From an uncultured Lachnospiraceae bacterium (GTDB lineage Bacteria > Bacillota > Clostridia > Lachnospirales > Lachnospiraceae), in assembly GCA_910578645.1 (NCBI GenBank), contig CAJTQI010000002.1:248001-312000 (forward strand): a DNA stretch of 64,000 nucleotides, read 5' to 3'. Shown here in pieces: positions 43,986 to 53,162 of the stretch. How positions within the stretch are numbered: position 1 is the first letter of the stretch; every line of letters starts with the position of its first letter. The translations under genes and the position numbers were made by a program. The notes beneath the pieces were generated by a model, which saw only the letters and a program-made list of their open reading frames with translations, was not told the DNA's origin and did not search any database.

Positions 43986-44092
43986 TGTCTTCAGGGCAGG
44001 GTGCAATTCCCAATCGGCGGTGAAAGTTCGCAGGCGCGTGAGCGCAGGATTTGGTGCAATTCCAAAACCGACGGTATAAAGAAGGTGTGTCG
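43986..44092 (+). promoter_or_regulatory. FMN riboswitch (RFN element)
   Basis: The conserved RFN sequence AGGGCAGGGTGCAATTCCC is followed by ATCGGCGGTGAAAGTTCGCA and the closing block CAATTCCAAAACCGACGGT. FMN binding should favour the terminator at 44182. It controls the riboflavin transporter reading frame downstream. Confidence 0.95.
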
Positions 44093-44181
44093 AATTGTCA
44101 GATTTTTAACTGGCTTTCTGTGCTCTTTTTTATTGCTAGTGTGCAACTTGCCTTGTTGACATTTTCGATACATCTGATTTT

Positions 44182-44226
44182 AACACCTGGAAGACATTGA
44201 AATGTTTACGGGTGTTATTTTATTTT
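44182..44226 (+). terminator. Terminator of the FMN riboswitch
   Basis: AACACC and GGTGTT enclose an inner ACATT/AATGT pairing, followed by a T-rich tail TTATTTTATTTT. It is the expression platform expected 90 bases after an RFN element. Confidence 0.8.
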
Positions 44227-44228
44227 GT

Positions 44229-44256
44229 AGGACATTCCTATGCTTATCCGAGTGGT
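44229..44256 (+). repeat. Fragment of the CCGCTTATCCGAG repeat
   Basis: GGACATTCCTATGCTTATCC followed by GAG matches the 5' part of the repeats at 30229 and 62764; the hairpin part is missing. It lies directly behind the riboswitch terminator. The rest of the gap to 44361 shows no gene. Confidence 0.45.
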
Positions 44257-44361
44257 GATAAATAGTAAATAGGAAAGTTCGCCCAATAGTACGGATTCAT
44301 GTAATGACAATTAGAGTGCAAAAGTACATTAGGGCGGATATGATTCCGGAATGGAGGAAGT

Positions 44362-45006
44362 ATGGGTAATCGAACAAAAGAGGTAAATACAAGGAAACTG
44401 ACGGCAATCGGGATGCTCTGTGCGCTAGCATATTCGGCGGCAGTGGCGGGACGCGTCCCATTGGTGCTTTTCTTAAAGTATGGCCCGAAGGATATTGTAA
44501 TTGTGATTGGAGGGTTTCTCCTTGGCCCCGCTGTCTCGCTTGTGGCTGCGGCAGTCGTCTCGGATGCAGAGATGGTGACAGTCAGTGGGACGGGTATTTT
44601 TTGGTGCATCATGAATATAATTTCAAGCTGCTCTTTTGCCTGTACGGCGGCTTATATCTATCAGAAAAGACGGAGCCTGCCGGGGTGGCGGCAGGACTCG
44701 CCGGGGGTATGATGTTATTATGGAATTATTTGATTGCACCGGTTTATATGGAATACCCGAGGGAAGAAATTATAAAGCTGCTCCCCACGGTTTTTTTTGC
44801 CGTTTAATCTAGTTAAGGGCGGGTTAAATGCGGCAATTACTATGCTGGTTTATAAACCTGTCGTTACAGTTATGCGCCGTATAGGTATGGTGGAGCCGGA
44901 ACACACAAGAAAGGGAATGCGGTTTCATGCCGGTGTGGTGTTTGCAGCGGTAGGAATTATCATAACATGCGTATTGATAATACTTTCCATGAACGGCATA
45001 TTGTGA
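44362..45006 (+). pseudogene. ribU: Riboflavin ECF transporter subunit RibU, frameshifted
   Basis: Three pieces in two frames add up to a RibU-type membrane protein: RKLTAIGMLCALAYSAAVAG to about 44680, then AGVAAGLAGGMMLLWNYLIA to about 44795, then PFNLVKGGLNAAITMLVYKP to 45006. The second break is an eight-T run (GGTTTTTTTTGCC); seven T would restore LLPTVFLPFNLVKGG. The first break near 44680-44715 also seems to lack several codons. The FMN riboswitch upstream confirms the gene's identity. Either the transporter is lost or at least one break is a base-calling error. Confidence 0.8.
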
Positions 45007-45165
45007 TTTCGTATCCCGATTGCGTGGCGGTTCTTGTGGATTTCATTGCGAAACGATGGTATACTAATCAGGCAGGCATATAGTGAAGGAGAAAAGCAAT
45101 AGAGAACATAAAGAGCGCAATCGTATTGCCGACGGCTTTATAGAAGCTGCAGAAAGGATATGACC

Positions 45166-45948
45166 ATGAAATCTATGATAAACGGCTTTATCATCGCGAT
45201 AGACATGTATTGTGTCATTCCAATGCCGAAAACGGAACGCAACAGGAAGAACATGCAGTATGTAACTTGTTTTTTCCCGGTAATCGGGTTCTTACTTGGC
45301 GCGCTGTTGTGGGGATGGCACAGCCTATGCGATTTGTATGGGTTTGGGCAGGCATGTTTTGCACTGGTGGGGGCTGTTATTCCGGTGGCCGTCACAGGGG
45401 GCGTCCATCTGGAAGGATTCATGGAGACAGCGAATGTGTTGCATACAAAGTGGCGGCAGAGGAAAGGGCAGGATACGAAGAAGCAGGATACCGCCCATGT
45501 CCCATATAAGGGAGCTTTTGGCGTCATCGCGTTAGTCAGCTATTTTATGCTGTACGGGGCAGGATTGACTTTGATTTGGAAAAAAGAGCAGCTTTTACTT
45601 TTGCTTCTTAGCTGCGTCATATCCAGAACATTGATGGGCATGGGTATCGTATGGTTTCCGGCGGCGCAGGAAGAGGGGACACCGTATTGTTTTACCTCGG
45701 TTGCACACAAGCAAAGGCTGCGCACGGTTTTGTCGGTGGTGCTTACGTTGGAACTTGTCAGTTGTGTGTTGGTCCAGCCTGTAATCGGCGCAGTGTTGGG
45801 GCTTGCGGCAATGTGGGTCTGGACATACTATTACTATATGGCGCGCAGGCAGCTAGGCGGCGTTACAGACAATGCAGGCGGCTATTTTCTGTGTCTGTGC
45901 GAACTAACAAGCGTACTTGTGGTGGGTATGGTAGGGAGAGTTATGTAA
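45166..45948 (+). CDS. cobS: CobS-like adenosylcobinamide-GDP ribazoletransferase, divergent
   Basis: A 260-residue membrane protein with the CobS layout: TGGVHLEGFMETANVLHT, GAFGVIALVSYFMLYGAG, and RRQLGGVTDNAGGYFL near the C-terminus. CobS joins adenosylcobinamide-GDP and ribazole in the last step of cobamide synthesis. The usual HLDGxxDTxDA acidic pair reads HLEGFMETANV here and GGxTGD reads GGVTDN, so activity is uncertain. ATG 45166 has AAAGGA nine bases upstream. No other cobalamin gene is nearby. Confidence 0.75.
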   Translation: MKSMINGFIIAIDMYCVIPMPKTERNRKNMQYVTCFFPVIGFLLGALLWGWHSLCDLYGFGQACFALVGAVIPVAVTGGVHLEGFMETANVLHTKWRQRKGQDTKKQDTAHVPYKGAFGVIALVSYFMLYGAGLTLIWKKEQLLLLLLSCVISRTLMGMGIVWFPAAQEEGTPYCFTSVAHKQRLRTVLSVVLTLELVSCVLVQPVIGAVLGLAAMWVWTYYYYMARRQLGGVTDNAGGYFLCLCELTSVLVVGMVGRVM

Positions 45949-45981
45949 ACTAGCAATAGAATGCGGCAATGAGGATTTTTT

Positions 45982-48756
45982 ATGAATGGCAAGAAATTGG
46001 TAATCGGTATTCTGGCTCATGTGGATGCCGGGAAGACGACGTTGGCGGAGAGCATTTTATATACAAGCGGCAGCATACGCAAAATGGGGCGGGTGGACCA
46101 TGGAGACGCCTTTTTGGATACGGATATACAGGAGCGGGACCGGGGAATCACCATTTTTTCCAAACAGGCAAGGTTCGCTTGGAAGGATATGACGCTTACG
46201 CTTCTCGATACGCCGGGACATGTGGATTTTTCGGCGGAGATGGAGCGGACTCTGCAGGTGCTTGACTATGCGGTGCTTGTGGTAAGCGGGGCGGACGGCG
46301 TGCAGGGGCATGTGCTCACTTTATGGCGGCTGCTTGAGCGTTACCGGGTGCCTGTATTCCTTTTTATCAATAAGATGGACCAGCAGGGAACCGATGCGGA
46401 GAGTCTTCTTGCAGAAGTCAAGAGCAGGTTGGACGAGAGGTGCGTGGCGTTCGGAAAGCGTGACAGTGAATTTTATGAGGACATTGCGGTTTGTGATGAA
46501 GAATTGCTGGAGCGGTATCTGGTGGGGGAAAATGCGCCGATAGACGACAAAACGATAGGAACTCTCATCACAGAACGTAAAGTATTTCCTTGTTTCTTCG
46601 GTTCTGCCCTGAAAGTAGAGGGTGTTGTACAACTGTTGGACGGGCTTAACAGTTACACTAGGATGCCGTCTTACGGGGAGGATTTTGGTGCAAGGGTCTA
46701 CAAGATTTCCAGGGATGCCCAGGGAAACCGTCTGACCCATGTGAAAATCACCGGCGGCACGCTGCGGGTGAAGGAGATAATCCATACCCATGGCGGGAAT
46801 GGGAATACGGACAGGGTTCAGGAAGAAAAAATTGACCAAATCCGTATGTATTCGGGCAGTAAATATGTACTTGAGCAGGAAGTGTCTGCGGGGACGGTTT
46901 GTGCTTTGACCGGTCCGGTCGCCACTTTTTGCGGGGAAGGGCTTGGTGTGGAGAGGGGAAGCGTGGCTCCGTTGCTTGTCCCGGTTATGACTTACCGTAT
47001 CGCGTTGCCGGAGGGCTGCGATGTACATCAGATGTATAATAAGTTATGTCAACTTGAAGAAGAAGAACCACAGCTCCATATCGTATGGAAGGAGCAGGTG
47101 GGGGAGATTCAGGCACAGTTGATGGGGGAAGTACAGATTGAGATTCTGCAGAATCTGATTCGGGAGAGATTCGGTGCGGAAGTCGTCTTCGACGAAGGCA
47201 GCATTGTCTATAAGGAAACCATTGCGGACACGGTGGAAGGCGTGGGTCATTACGAGCCGCTCAGACACTACGCGGAGGTGCATCTTCTTATGGAGCCGGG
47301 GGAACCGGGCAGCGGTTTGCAGTTTGGCACAAGATGCAGCGAAGATGTGCTTGACCGGAACTGGCAGCGGCTTGTGATGACGCATTTGGAGGAAAAAGAG
47401 CATCTTGGCGTATTGACGGGCTCCCCGGTGACGGATATGCAGATTACGCTTGTGACAGGGCGCGCCCATTTAAAGCATACGGAGGGCGGGGACTTCAGAC
47501 AGGCTACATACCGTGCCGTGAGGCAGGGGCTTTGCAAGGCGCGAAGCGTTTTGCTTGAACCTGTGTATGCGTTCAGGCTTGAGCTGCCTGTGGCCATGAT
47601 TGGACGCGGTATGACGGACATGCAGGAAAGACACGGGAAGTTTGCGTCACCTGAGATGGAAGGGGAATATGCCGTCCTCACAGGAACGGTGCCGGCGTCA
47701 AAGATGGCGGGATACCAGGCTCAGGTGCGTTCCTACTCTGCCGGGCAGGGCAGGCTTTATACGGAGTTAAAAGGCTATGCGCCATGCCACAATGCGGAGG
47801 AAGTGATAGAGGCATTCGGCTATGATGCCCAACGGGATGTGGAGAATCCCTGCGGTTCCGTGTTCTGCGCCCATGGAGCGGGATTCGTGGTAGAGTGGGA
47901 GCAGGTGGAAGCCTATATGCACTTGGAGAGCGCCTTGCCGGACAAAGTTTTGGGCGCGCAAGGACAGGCAGGACACGAGGCCGATGTCGGTATTGCTTAC
48001 AGCCCCAGGCAGGACAGAAGGAAAAGTGAATCTTCGGCAGGCGTCATCGGACAGGATGAAATCGAAGAGATTATGAACCGTACTTACGGTGTGAAAGAGC
48101 CAAAAAAGCAGGGATGGGCAAGAACCGTCAGAGCCGGTGACGCTTACAAAGCACAGGGAGGCACTGGGGCCGGGCAGAAGAGGGAATCTTACGGAAACCG
48201 GAAGAACAGCGGTATAAGCCAGGAGGAATACCTTCTTGTGGACGGGTATAATATCATCTTTGCCTGGGAGTCTTTAAAAGAGCTTGCACAGGTGAATCTG
48301 GACAGCGCGCGGGGTAGGTTGATGGACATCTTAAGTAATTTCCAGGGGTACCGGAAGATGCACTTGATTCTTGTATTTGATGCCTATAAGGTAAAGGGCA
48401 ATCCGGGCAGTACGGTGCGCTACCATAATATTGACGTGGTGTACACAAAAGAGGCGGAGACGGCAGACCAGTATATCGAGAAAGTGACACATGAAATCGG
48501 CAGGAAGCATTATGTGAGGGTGGCCACATCCGACGGTTTAGAACAGTTAATCATTATGGGTGCGGGTGCAATCCGCGTGTCGGCAAGGGAGCTGCTTGAG
48601 GAAGTGATGGCGGCCGGGGATGAACTGCGTCAGATGTTTCTCGCAGGCAGTGCAGACAGGGCTGCGGGTGATAAGAATTATCTTTTGGAAGGTGTTTCGG
48701 AAGAAGTGGCGGATTATGTGGAACAGGTCAGACAGGGAAGAGAGCCGGAACGTTAA
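45982..48756 (+). CDS. TetM/EF-G-like translational GTPase fused to a NYN (Rae1-like) nuclease
   Basis: A 924-residue two-part protein. Residues 1-650 follow the ribosomal-protection/EF-G fold: G1 AHVDAGKTT (12-20), RGIT, DTPGHVD, NKMD, then domains II-V. After a charged linker with EEIMNRTYGVKEPKKQGWAR, residues about 750-890 form a NYN/YacP domain: LLVDGYNIIFAW (D754), LILVFDAYKV (D800), EAETADQYIEK (D829) and VATSDGLEQ (D851) supply the acidic nuclease site. Rae1, the Bacillus homologue of the NYN part, cuts mRNA in the ribosomal A site. The fusion suggests a GTPase that brings the nuclease to the ribosome (inference). It precedes a SUV3-like helicase gene. Confidence 0.9.
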   Translation: MNGKKLVIGILAHVDAGKTTLAESILYTSGSIRKMGRVDHGDAFLDTDIQERDRGITIFSKQARFAWKDMTLTLLDTPGHVDFSAEMERTLQVLDYAVLVVSGADGVQGHVLTLWRLLERYRVPVFLFINKMDQQGTDAESLLAEVKSRLDERCVAFGKRDSEFYEDIAVCDEELLERYLVGENAPIDDKTIGTLITERKVFPCFFGSALKVEGVVQLLDGLNSYTRMPSYGEDFGARVYKISRDAQGNRLTHVKITGGTLRVKEIIHTHGGNGNTDRVQEEKIDQIRMYSGSKYVLEQEVSAGTVCALTGPVATFCGEGLGVERGSVAPLLVPVMTYRIALPEGCDVHQMYNKLCQLEEEEPQLHIVWKEQVGEIQAQLMGEVQIEILQNLIRERFGAEVVFDEGSIVYKETIADTVEGVGHYEPLRHYAEVHLLMEPGEPGSGLQFGTRCSEDVLDRNWQRLVMTHLEEKEHLGVLTGSPVTDMQITLVTGRAHLKHTEGGDFRQATYRAVRQGLCKARSVLLEPVYAFRLELPVAMIGRGMTDMQERHGKFASPEMEGEYAVLTGTVPASKMAGYQAQVRSYSAGQGRLYTELKGYAPCHNAEEVIEAFGYDAQRDVENPCGSVFCAHGAGFVVEWEQVEAYMHLESALPDKVLGAQGQAGHEADVGIAYSPRQDRRKSESSAGVIGQDEIEEIMNRTYGVKEPKKQGWARTVRAGDAYKAQGGTGAGQKRESYGNRKNSGISQEEYLLVDGYNIIFAWESLKELAQVNLDSARGRLMDILSNFQGYRKMHLILVFDAYKVKGNPGSTVRYHNIDVVYTKEAETADQYIEKVTHEIGRKHYVRVATSDGLEQLIIMGAGAIRVSARELLEEVMAAGDELRQMFLAGSADRAAGDKNYLLEGVSEEVADYVEQVRQGREPER

Positions 48757-48834
48757 TTTAATTACAAGTGTTATTCATGATGGCAAAATAATGAACAAGA
48801 GAGGATAATAAGGCGAATAACAAATGGTGAGACA

Positions 48835-50937
48835 ATGGACAGTAATAGGATAGAGAATGGGATGCCAGTGTCTGAGCCCATACAGTGGACAGGCAGGGAG
48901 CCCGATGGGCATAATGGTGAGGGAGAAAACGGTGCGGACAGCATGCAGATGCACAGGCAAATGATTCCGGATGACATACCGGAGAAAATCTGGAATACTT
49001 ATGTCGCCGCTTTTACGCAGTTTAGGCCAAACGAACAGCGCAAGTTTGTGAAAGGATGCGAGAAGCAGATTGGGCAGCTTGAGAGGCGGATTGCGCGCAA
49101 GAAGGGGCAGGAGAACCATCAGATACTGGCGGATATGAAAGATTTGCATAAGAAAGCGGCGGTAGTCGGGCATACGGTTGCTAACAGGGACGCCCATCTG
49201 CGCAAGAAATACAGACACACGCTGCGTATGCTCATAAGGCTTGACCTTTCTTTTCTCCAGAAGATGGCGGCAGGCGCCAACGCCGAAGATATTACCGATA
49301 TGCCAAAGATAACGGAACTTCTGCGGGGCAAGTCGCTCTATGAGATTTATAAAGAAGAGTATATGCAGTATCTTGTAGGACAGCGTATCGAGGGTCTTAT
49401 GGAGGCCGAGCCGGAGAAACAGTATCCTGAGGCGAGAGGTATGAAGCGTCATTTCATTTTGCATATCGGTCCTACCAACAGTGGTAAGACATACGAAGCG
49501 CTGCAGCGGCTAAAACATGCCTATCATGGGATTTACTTAGGGCCGCTCAGACTGTTGGCGCTGGAAATTTATGACAGGATGATGGCGGCGGGCATTCCCT
49601 GCAGCATGATTACAGGAGAAGAAGCAATACGGACGCCGGGCAGTTTCGTACAGGCTTCCACGGTTGAGATTTTGGATATCAGGGAAATCTATGATATAGC
49701 GGTGATTGATGAGGCGCAGATGATGGCGGACGAAAACAGGGGCAGTTTCTGGACCCGCGCTATTTTAGGTATCCGTGCGGAGGAAATCCATGTATGCTGT
49801 TCCGGCACGGCGGAGAACCTTTTGGTGAGGATGATACGCAGATGTGGGGATACCTATGAGATTGTGCGTCATGAGCGCAACACGAAGTTAGAGTTTATTC
49901 CGAAGCGTTACGATATGGGAAAGGATGTGGAGCGAGGCGATGCGCTGATTGCCTTTTCCAAGAAAAATGTGCTCGCGATTGCCGCTACACTGGAGGGCAG
50001 GGGAATCAAAGCCAGTGTCATCTATGGAAACTTGCCGCCACAGACGAGGCAAGAGCAGGTGCGGCTTTTTACGGAGGGCATCAATCAGGTGGTGGTAGCT
50101 ACGGACGCCATCGGCATGGGCATTAACCTGCCTATACGCCGCATTGTATTTATGAACAGCATGAAGTTCGACGGCACGGACAAGCGTAAGCTGGAGGCGG
50201 AGGAAATCAGGCAGATTGCAGGACGGGCAGGCAGGTACGGCTACTATGATACGGGCTATGTACAGTCGGCAATGGATACCGAGTATATCGGAAGAAAACT
50301 GGAAGAGCCCTTTTATCCGATTAAGAGGGCGAGGGTCGGTTTCCCGGAAGTGCTCCTTGATATTGACATGGAGATGGATGAGATTATCGAGGCGTGGGAG
50401 CAGACGAAGAATCTGCCCATGTATGACAAGATATCTATGGCGGAGAGTGTGAAGAAATACCGATATCTCAAGAATTACCGCAGAAAATTGTCCTATATTG
50501 AAGACCGGAAGTTTGTACTGTCGCTGATTACCTGTCCCTTTGACGTGAAGGACAGGGATGTGCTGCGGCTGTGGCTGAGGTATTGTGAGCGGCCCACGGA
50601 ACAGCATAATTGTCCGATGCTGCCCCAGGATTTCAGTCTGGAGGGGCTTGAATCCTATTACAAACAGTTGGATTTGTATACCCAGTTTTCCGGGAGGATG
50701 AACTGGGAAATAGACAGGGAAGAAGTGGCGGTCAACAGGGAGTGGGCCCAGAATGAAATCGGGGAACTGCTAAAAGAAAATAAAGATATGTTTGAAAAGA
50801 AATGCCGCAATTGTGGGACGGTGCTGCCATGGGATTATGCCTTTCCAATCTGCCAGGAGTGTTATCACAATGACAGCCAGGAAGACGACCGGGTGAAGCG
50901 TTCCATGAGCAGATACCCGAACAGTCATTTCAGGTGA
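48835..50937 (+). CDS. SUV3-like DExH RNA helicase with C-terminal zinc ribbon
   Basis: A 700-residue superfamily 2 helicase. The Walker A motif HIGPTNSGKTYEAL (G212-T219) and the Walker B DEAQM (D292) match the mitochondrial/bacterial SUV3 group rather than DEAD-box proteins; helicase domain 2 contains VVATDAIGMGINLPIRRIVF and QIAGRAGRYG. A helical N-terminal region (residues 40-190) and a C-terminal zinc ribbon (C657, C660, C673, C676) flank the core. SUV3 unwinds RNA for degradation by an exonuclease. The gene is 78 bases behind the GTPase-nuclease fusion and probably co-transcribed. Start ATG 48835. Confidence 0.88.
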   Translation: MDSNRIENGMPVSEPIQWTGREPDGHNGEGENGADSMQMHRQMIPDDIPEKIWNTYVAAFTQFRPNEQRKFVKGCEKQIGQLERRIARKKGQENHQILADMKDLHKKAAVVGHTVANRDAHLRKKYRHTLRMLIRLDLSFLQKMAAGANAEDITDMPKITELLRGKSLYEIYKEEYMQYLVGQRIEGLMEAEPEKQYPEARGMKRHFILHIGPTNSGKTYEALQRLKHAYHGIYLGPLRLLALEIYDRMMAAGIPCSMITGEEAIRTPGSFVQASTVEILDIREIYDIAVIDEAQMMADENRGSFWTRAILGIRAEEIHVCCSGTAENLLVRMIRRCGDTYEIVRHERNTKLEFIPKRYDMGKDVERGDALIAFSKKNVLAIAATLEGRGIKASVIYGNLPPQTRQEQVRLFTEGINQVVVATDAIGMGINLPIRRIVFMNSMKFDGTDKRKLEAEEIRQIAGRAGRYGYYDTGYVQSAMDTEYIGRKLEEPFYPIKRARVGFPEVLLDIDMEMDEIIEAWEQTKNLPMYDKISMAESVKKYRYLKNYRRKLSYIEDRKFVLSLITCPFDVKDRDVLRLWLRYCERPTEQHNCPMLPQDFSLEGLESYYKQLDLYTQFSGRMNWEIDREEVAVNREWAQNEIGELLKENKDMFEKKCRNCGTVLPWDYAFPICQECYHNDSQEDDRVKRSMSRYPNSHFR

Positions 50938-51007
50938 CGCCTTGACTTGTGTAACCATTTCGAACGGATGAAAAATAAGTACACTGGGAGAGAAGTTCAA
51001 TCGTAGT

Positions 51008-51682
51008 ATGATATGCACATATTATATTGAAGTAACACAATTTGACAATGAGGCGCTTTTTCAGGAGAAGCTAAGTCTGTTATCTCCTTACAGGCAGCAG
51101 AAGATTGCCCTGCTTAAGCACAGGAAAGACAAGAACAGGAGCATTGGGGCAGGACTTGTGTTAAATTATGCCCTGGGGACTTATGGACTTGAGGAGCGGA
51201 GCATGGAGTATGAGTTTGGCGAATGGGGCAAACCAATACTAAAATATCAGCCGTGTATACATTTTTCACTGTCACATTCAGGTGACTATGCCATATGCAG
51301 CATAGGGGAAAAGAGAGTGGGAAACGATATTGAAGGGGTAAGATACGGACGGCTTAAGGTGGCCGACAGGTTTTTTGCACAGGAAGAGCTGGACTGGATG
51401 TATGCGGTGCAGGATGAGGAGGAGATTACCCAGAGGATGTTCCGCATATGGACGATGAAAGAAAGCTTTTTAAAAGCTACCGGAAAAGGCATTTCACTTC
51501 CGCTCAACGAGTTTGCGCTTCTTGTGGATGAGGAGAATGATAAGATACGTGTGAAACACCGGTTTAATGCCAGGTACTATTATATGAAAGAGTACGGCGG
51601 GATTCCGGGATACCGTGTGGCGGTGTGCTGTGAAGAGAGCAATGATGTGGCGCAGAGTCTGATTCCGGTTTATTTGAGCTGA
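51008..51682 (+). CDS. Sfp-type 4'-phosphopantetheinyl transferase
   Basis: A 224-residue protein with the family motifs HFSLSHSGDYAICSIGEKRVGNDIEGVR (the Mg-binding DIE pair) and FRIWTMKESFLKATGKG. It moves the phosphopantetheine arm of CoA to carrier proteins. Length fits the Sfp rather than the AcpS group, suggesting secondary-metabolite or alternative carrier proteins somewhere in the genome; none are in this window. Start ATG 51008, no strong ribosome site. Confidence 0.93.
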   Translation: MICTYYIEVTQFDNEALFQEKLSLLSPYRQQKIALLKHRKDKNRSIGAGLVLNYALGTYGLEERSMEYEFGEWGKPILKYQPCIHFSLSHSGDYAICSIGEKRVGNDIEGVRYGRLKVADRFFAQEELDWMYAVQDEEEITQRMFRIWTMKESFLKATGKGISLPLNEFALLVDEENDKIRVKHRFNARYYYMKEYGGIPGYRVAVCCEESNDVAQSLIPVYLS

Positions 51683-51699
51683 TTCTCATGCATATCGCC

Positions 51700-51719
51700 C
51701 CCTTTGTTCACTGAGGGTA
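51700..51719 (-). repeat. Solitary CCCTCAGTGAACAAAGGG element end
   Basis: The - strand reads TACCCTCAGTGAACAAAGGG, an exact match to the 58769 end. It lies 18 bases after the phosphopantetheinyl transferase stop. The remaining gap to spoVAD holds only the ribosome region. Confidence 0.75.
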
Positions 51720-51868
51720 GAAACTAAAAAGAGGCGTGGCGCAGCCGGTTAAATTTTGCCGTGCCGGGTATAGATTCTGCTTTTCATATCCATACTATCA
51801 CCAATGGGAATATTGTAATAATGGTTCATATTTATAGAAAATTTTCCGTTGGAAAAGGAGATAGCGGG

Positions 51869-52885
51869 ATGTTAGGAAAGCAGAGTTTACAGTTTGTCAA
51901 TAAACCTTATTTAATCAGCAGCGGTTCCATCGTAGGAAGCAAGGAAGCGGAAGGACCTATGGGACAGTTGTTTGATAAGGTATGTTATGATGATAAATTC
52001 GGGGCCGACACATGGGAGGACGCGGAGAGCAGCTTACAGAAGGAGGCGTTGGAGATTGCCCTGCAGAAAGGAGGGCTGCAGAAACAGGATTTGCAGCTTG
52101 TCTATGCAGGAGATTTGTTGGGGCAGTCTATTGCCAGCAGCTTCGGGCTGTCGGGATACCAGGTGCCCCATGTGGGGCTTTATGGCGCATGTTCCACCTG
52201 CGGCCTGTCACTGGCGATGGGCAGTATCGCGGTATCGGGAGCCTTTGCACAGAAGGTGGCCTGCATTACGTCGAGCCATTTCGCCAGTGCGGAAAAAGAA
52301 TTCCGATTTCCGTTGGCATATGGCAACCAGCGGCCTAAATCGGCTACCTGGACGGTGACTGGGAGCGGCGCGTTCATTCTTTCCGCACAGCCAGGCAAAC
52401 AGGTGCGGGCGGTTATTTCAGGGGCAACCGTCGGCAAGATTGTGGATTATGGGCTTAAGGATTCCATGAACATGGGAGCATGTATGGCACCTGCCGCGGC
52501 GGATACCGTTAGACAGAATCTGGAAGACTTCGGCAGGACGCCCGGGGACTATGACAAAATTATTACGGGTGATTTAGGTACGGTAGGGCAGAAACTGTTG
52601 TTTGATTTGCTTGCAGAAAAGCAGATTGATATTACGAAACAGCATATGGACTGTGGGATAGAGATTTACGACAGCCAAAGACAGGACACCAATGCAGGCG
52701 GTTCGGGCTGCGGTTGCAGCGCGGTGGTACTGTCTGCCTACATCCTGAAGAAAATTGAGGACGGTATCTGGAAGCGGGTACTTTTTATGCCTACGGGGGC
52801 GTTACTTAGTAAGACAAGTTTCAATGAAGGGCAGAGTATTCCGGGAATTGCACACGGGATAGTGTTGGAGCATTATGAGGGGTAG
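51869..52885 (+). CDS. spoVAD: Stage V sporulation protein AD
   Basis: A 338-residue thiolase-fold protein. It opens with MLGKQSLQFVNKPYLISSGSIVGSKEAEGP and shows the condensing-enzyme-like core GLYGACSTCGLSLAMGSIAVSG with the Cys and the TNAGGSGCGCSAVVLSAYIL tail, all as in SpoVAD, which binds dipicolinate. ATG 51869 has AAGGAG nine bases upstream; the longer frame from 51761 has no ribosome site. In Bacillus it directly follows spoVAC; here it is about 20 kb away. Followed by a hairpin at 52933. Confidence 0.95.
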   Translation: MLGKQSLQFVNKPYLISSGSIVGSKEAEGPMGQLFDKVCYDDKFGADTWEDAESSLQKEALEIALQKGGLQKQDLQLVYAGDLLGQSIASSFGLSGYQVPHVGLYGACSTCGLSLAMGSIAVSGAFAQKVACITSSHFASAEKEFRFPLAYGNQRPKSATWTVTGSGAFILSAQPGKQVRAVISGATVGKIVDYGLKDSMNMGACMAPAAADTVRQNLEDFGRTPGDYDKIITGDLGTVGQKLLFDLLAEKQIDITKQHMDCGIEIYDSQRQDTNAGGSGCGCSAVVLSAYILKKIEDGIWKRVLFMPTGALLSKTSFNEGQSIPGIAHGIVLEHYEG

Positions 52886-52932
52886 AAGCGACAGGAAGGA
52901 AATAGCAATCGTATACTTCATAGAATGAAAAT

Positions 52933-52975
52933 AAGGTACTTGGCATGTTTGTTGAAAGGACAGGCCAAGTACTTG
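52933..52975 (+). terminator. Hairpin after spoVAD
   Basis: AAGGTACTTGGC pairs with GCCAAGTACTT around an 18-base loop. T-rich sequence (GTGTTTT) follows. The rest of the 277-base gap to 53162 has no gene. Confidence 0.6.
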
Positions 52976-53162
52976 CTGTGTTTTGCGTGTTTGTTTTTGG
53001 TGACTCGAATATACGGCATAAAAGGGAGCTTATGGCGCGTTCTTGACTTTTTATATTCAAATAGGTATATTTAAATGAAAAGGCGTATTCTTGATGAATA
53101 CAGCGGGGTATCGGCTTAAGAAGAAAGCGTAAGGATTAAAATAGAGAAGGGAGATATATATA

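Noticed and set aside
45083..45163. Possible 26-residue peptide (GTG start) before cobS
   Set aside because: No convincing ribosome site and no recognisable family; the frame may be chance.
45982..47900. Calling the GTPase a tetracycline-resistance gene
   Set aside because: The fold is TetM-like, but the protein carries a NYN extension and lacks any mobile resistance context, so a housekeeping or RNA-decay role is more likely.
48775..49464. 229-codon open frame on the - strand opposite the helicase
   Set aside because: It lies inside a strongly supported helicase gene, has no recognisable domain and no ribosome site.
49888..50607. 239-codon open frame on the - strand opposite the helicase C-terminal half
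   Set aside because: Shadow frame; the + strand carries clear helicase motifs over the same bases.
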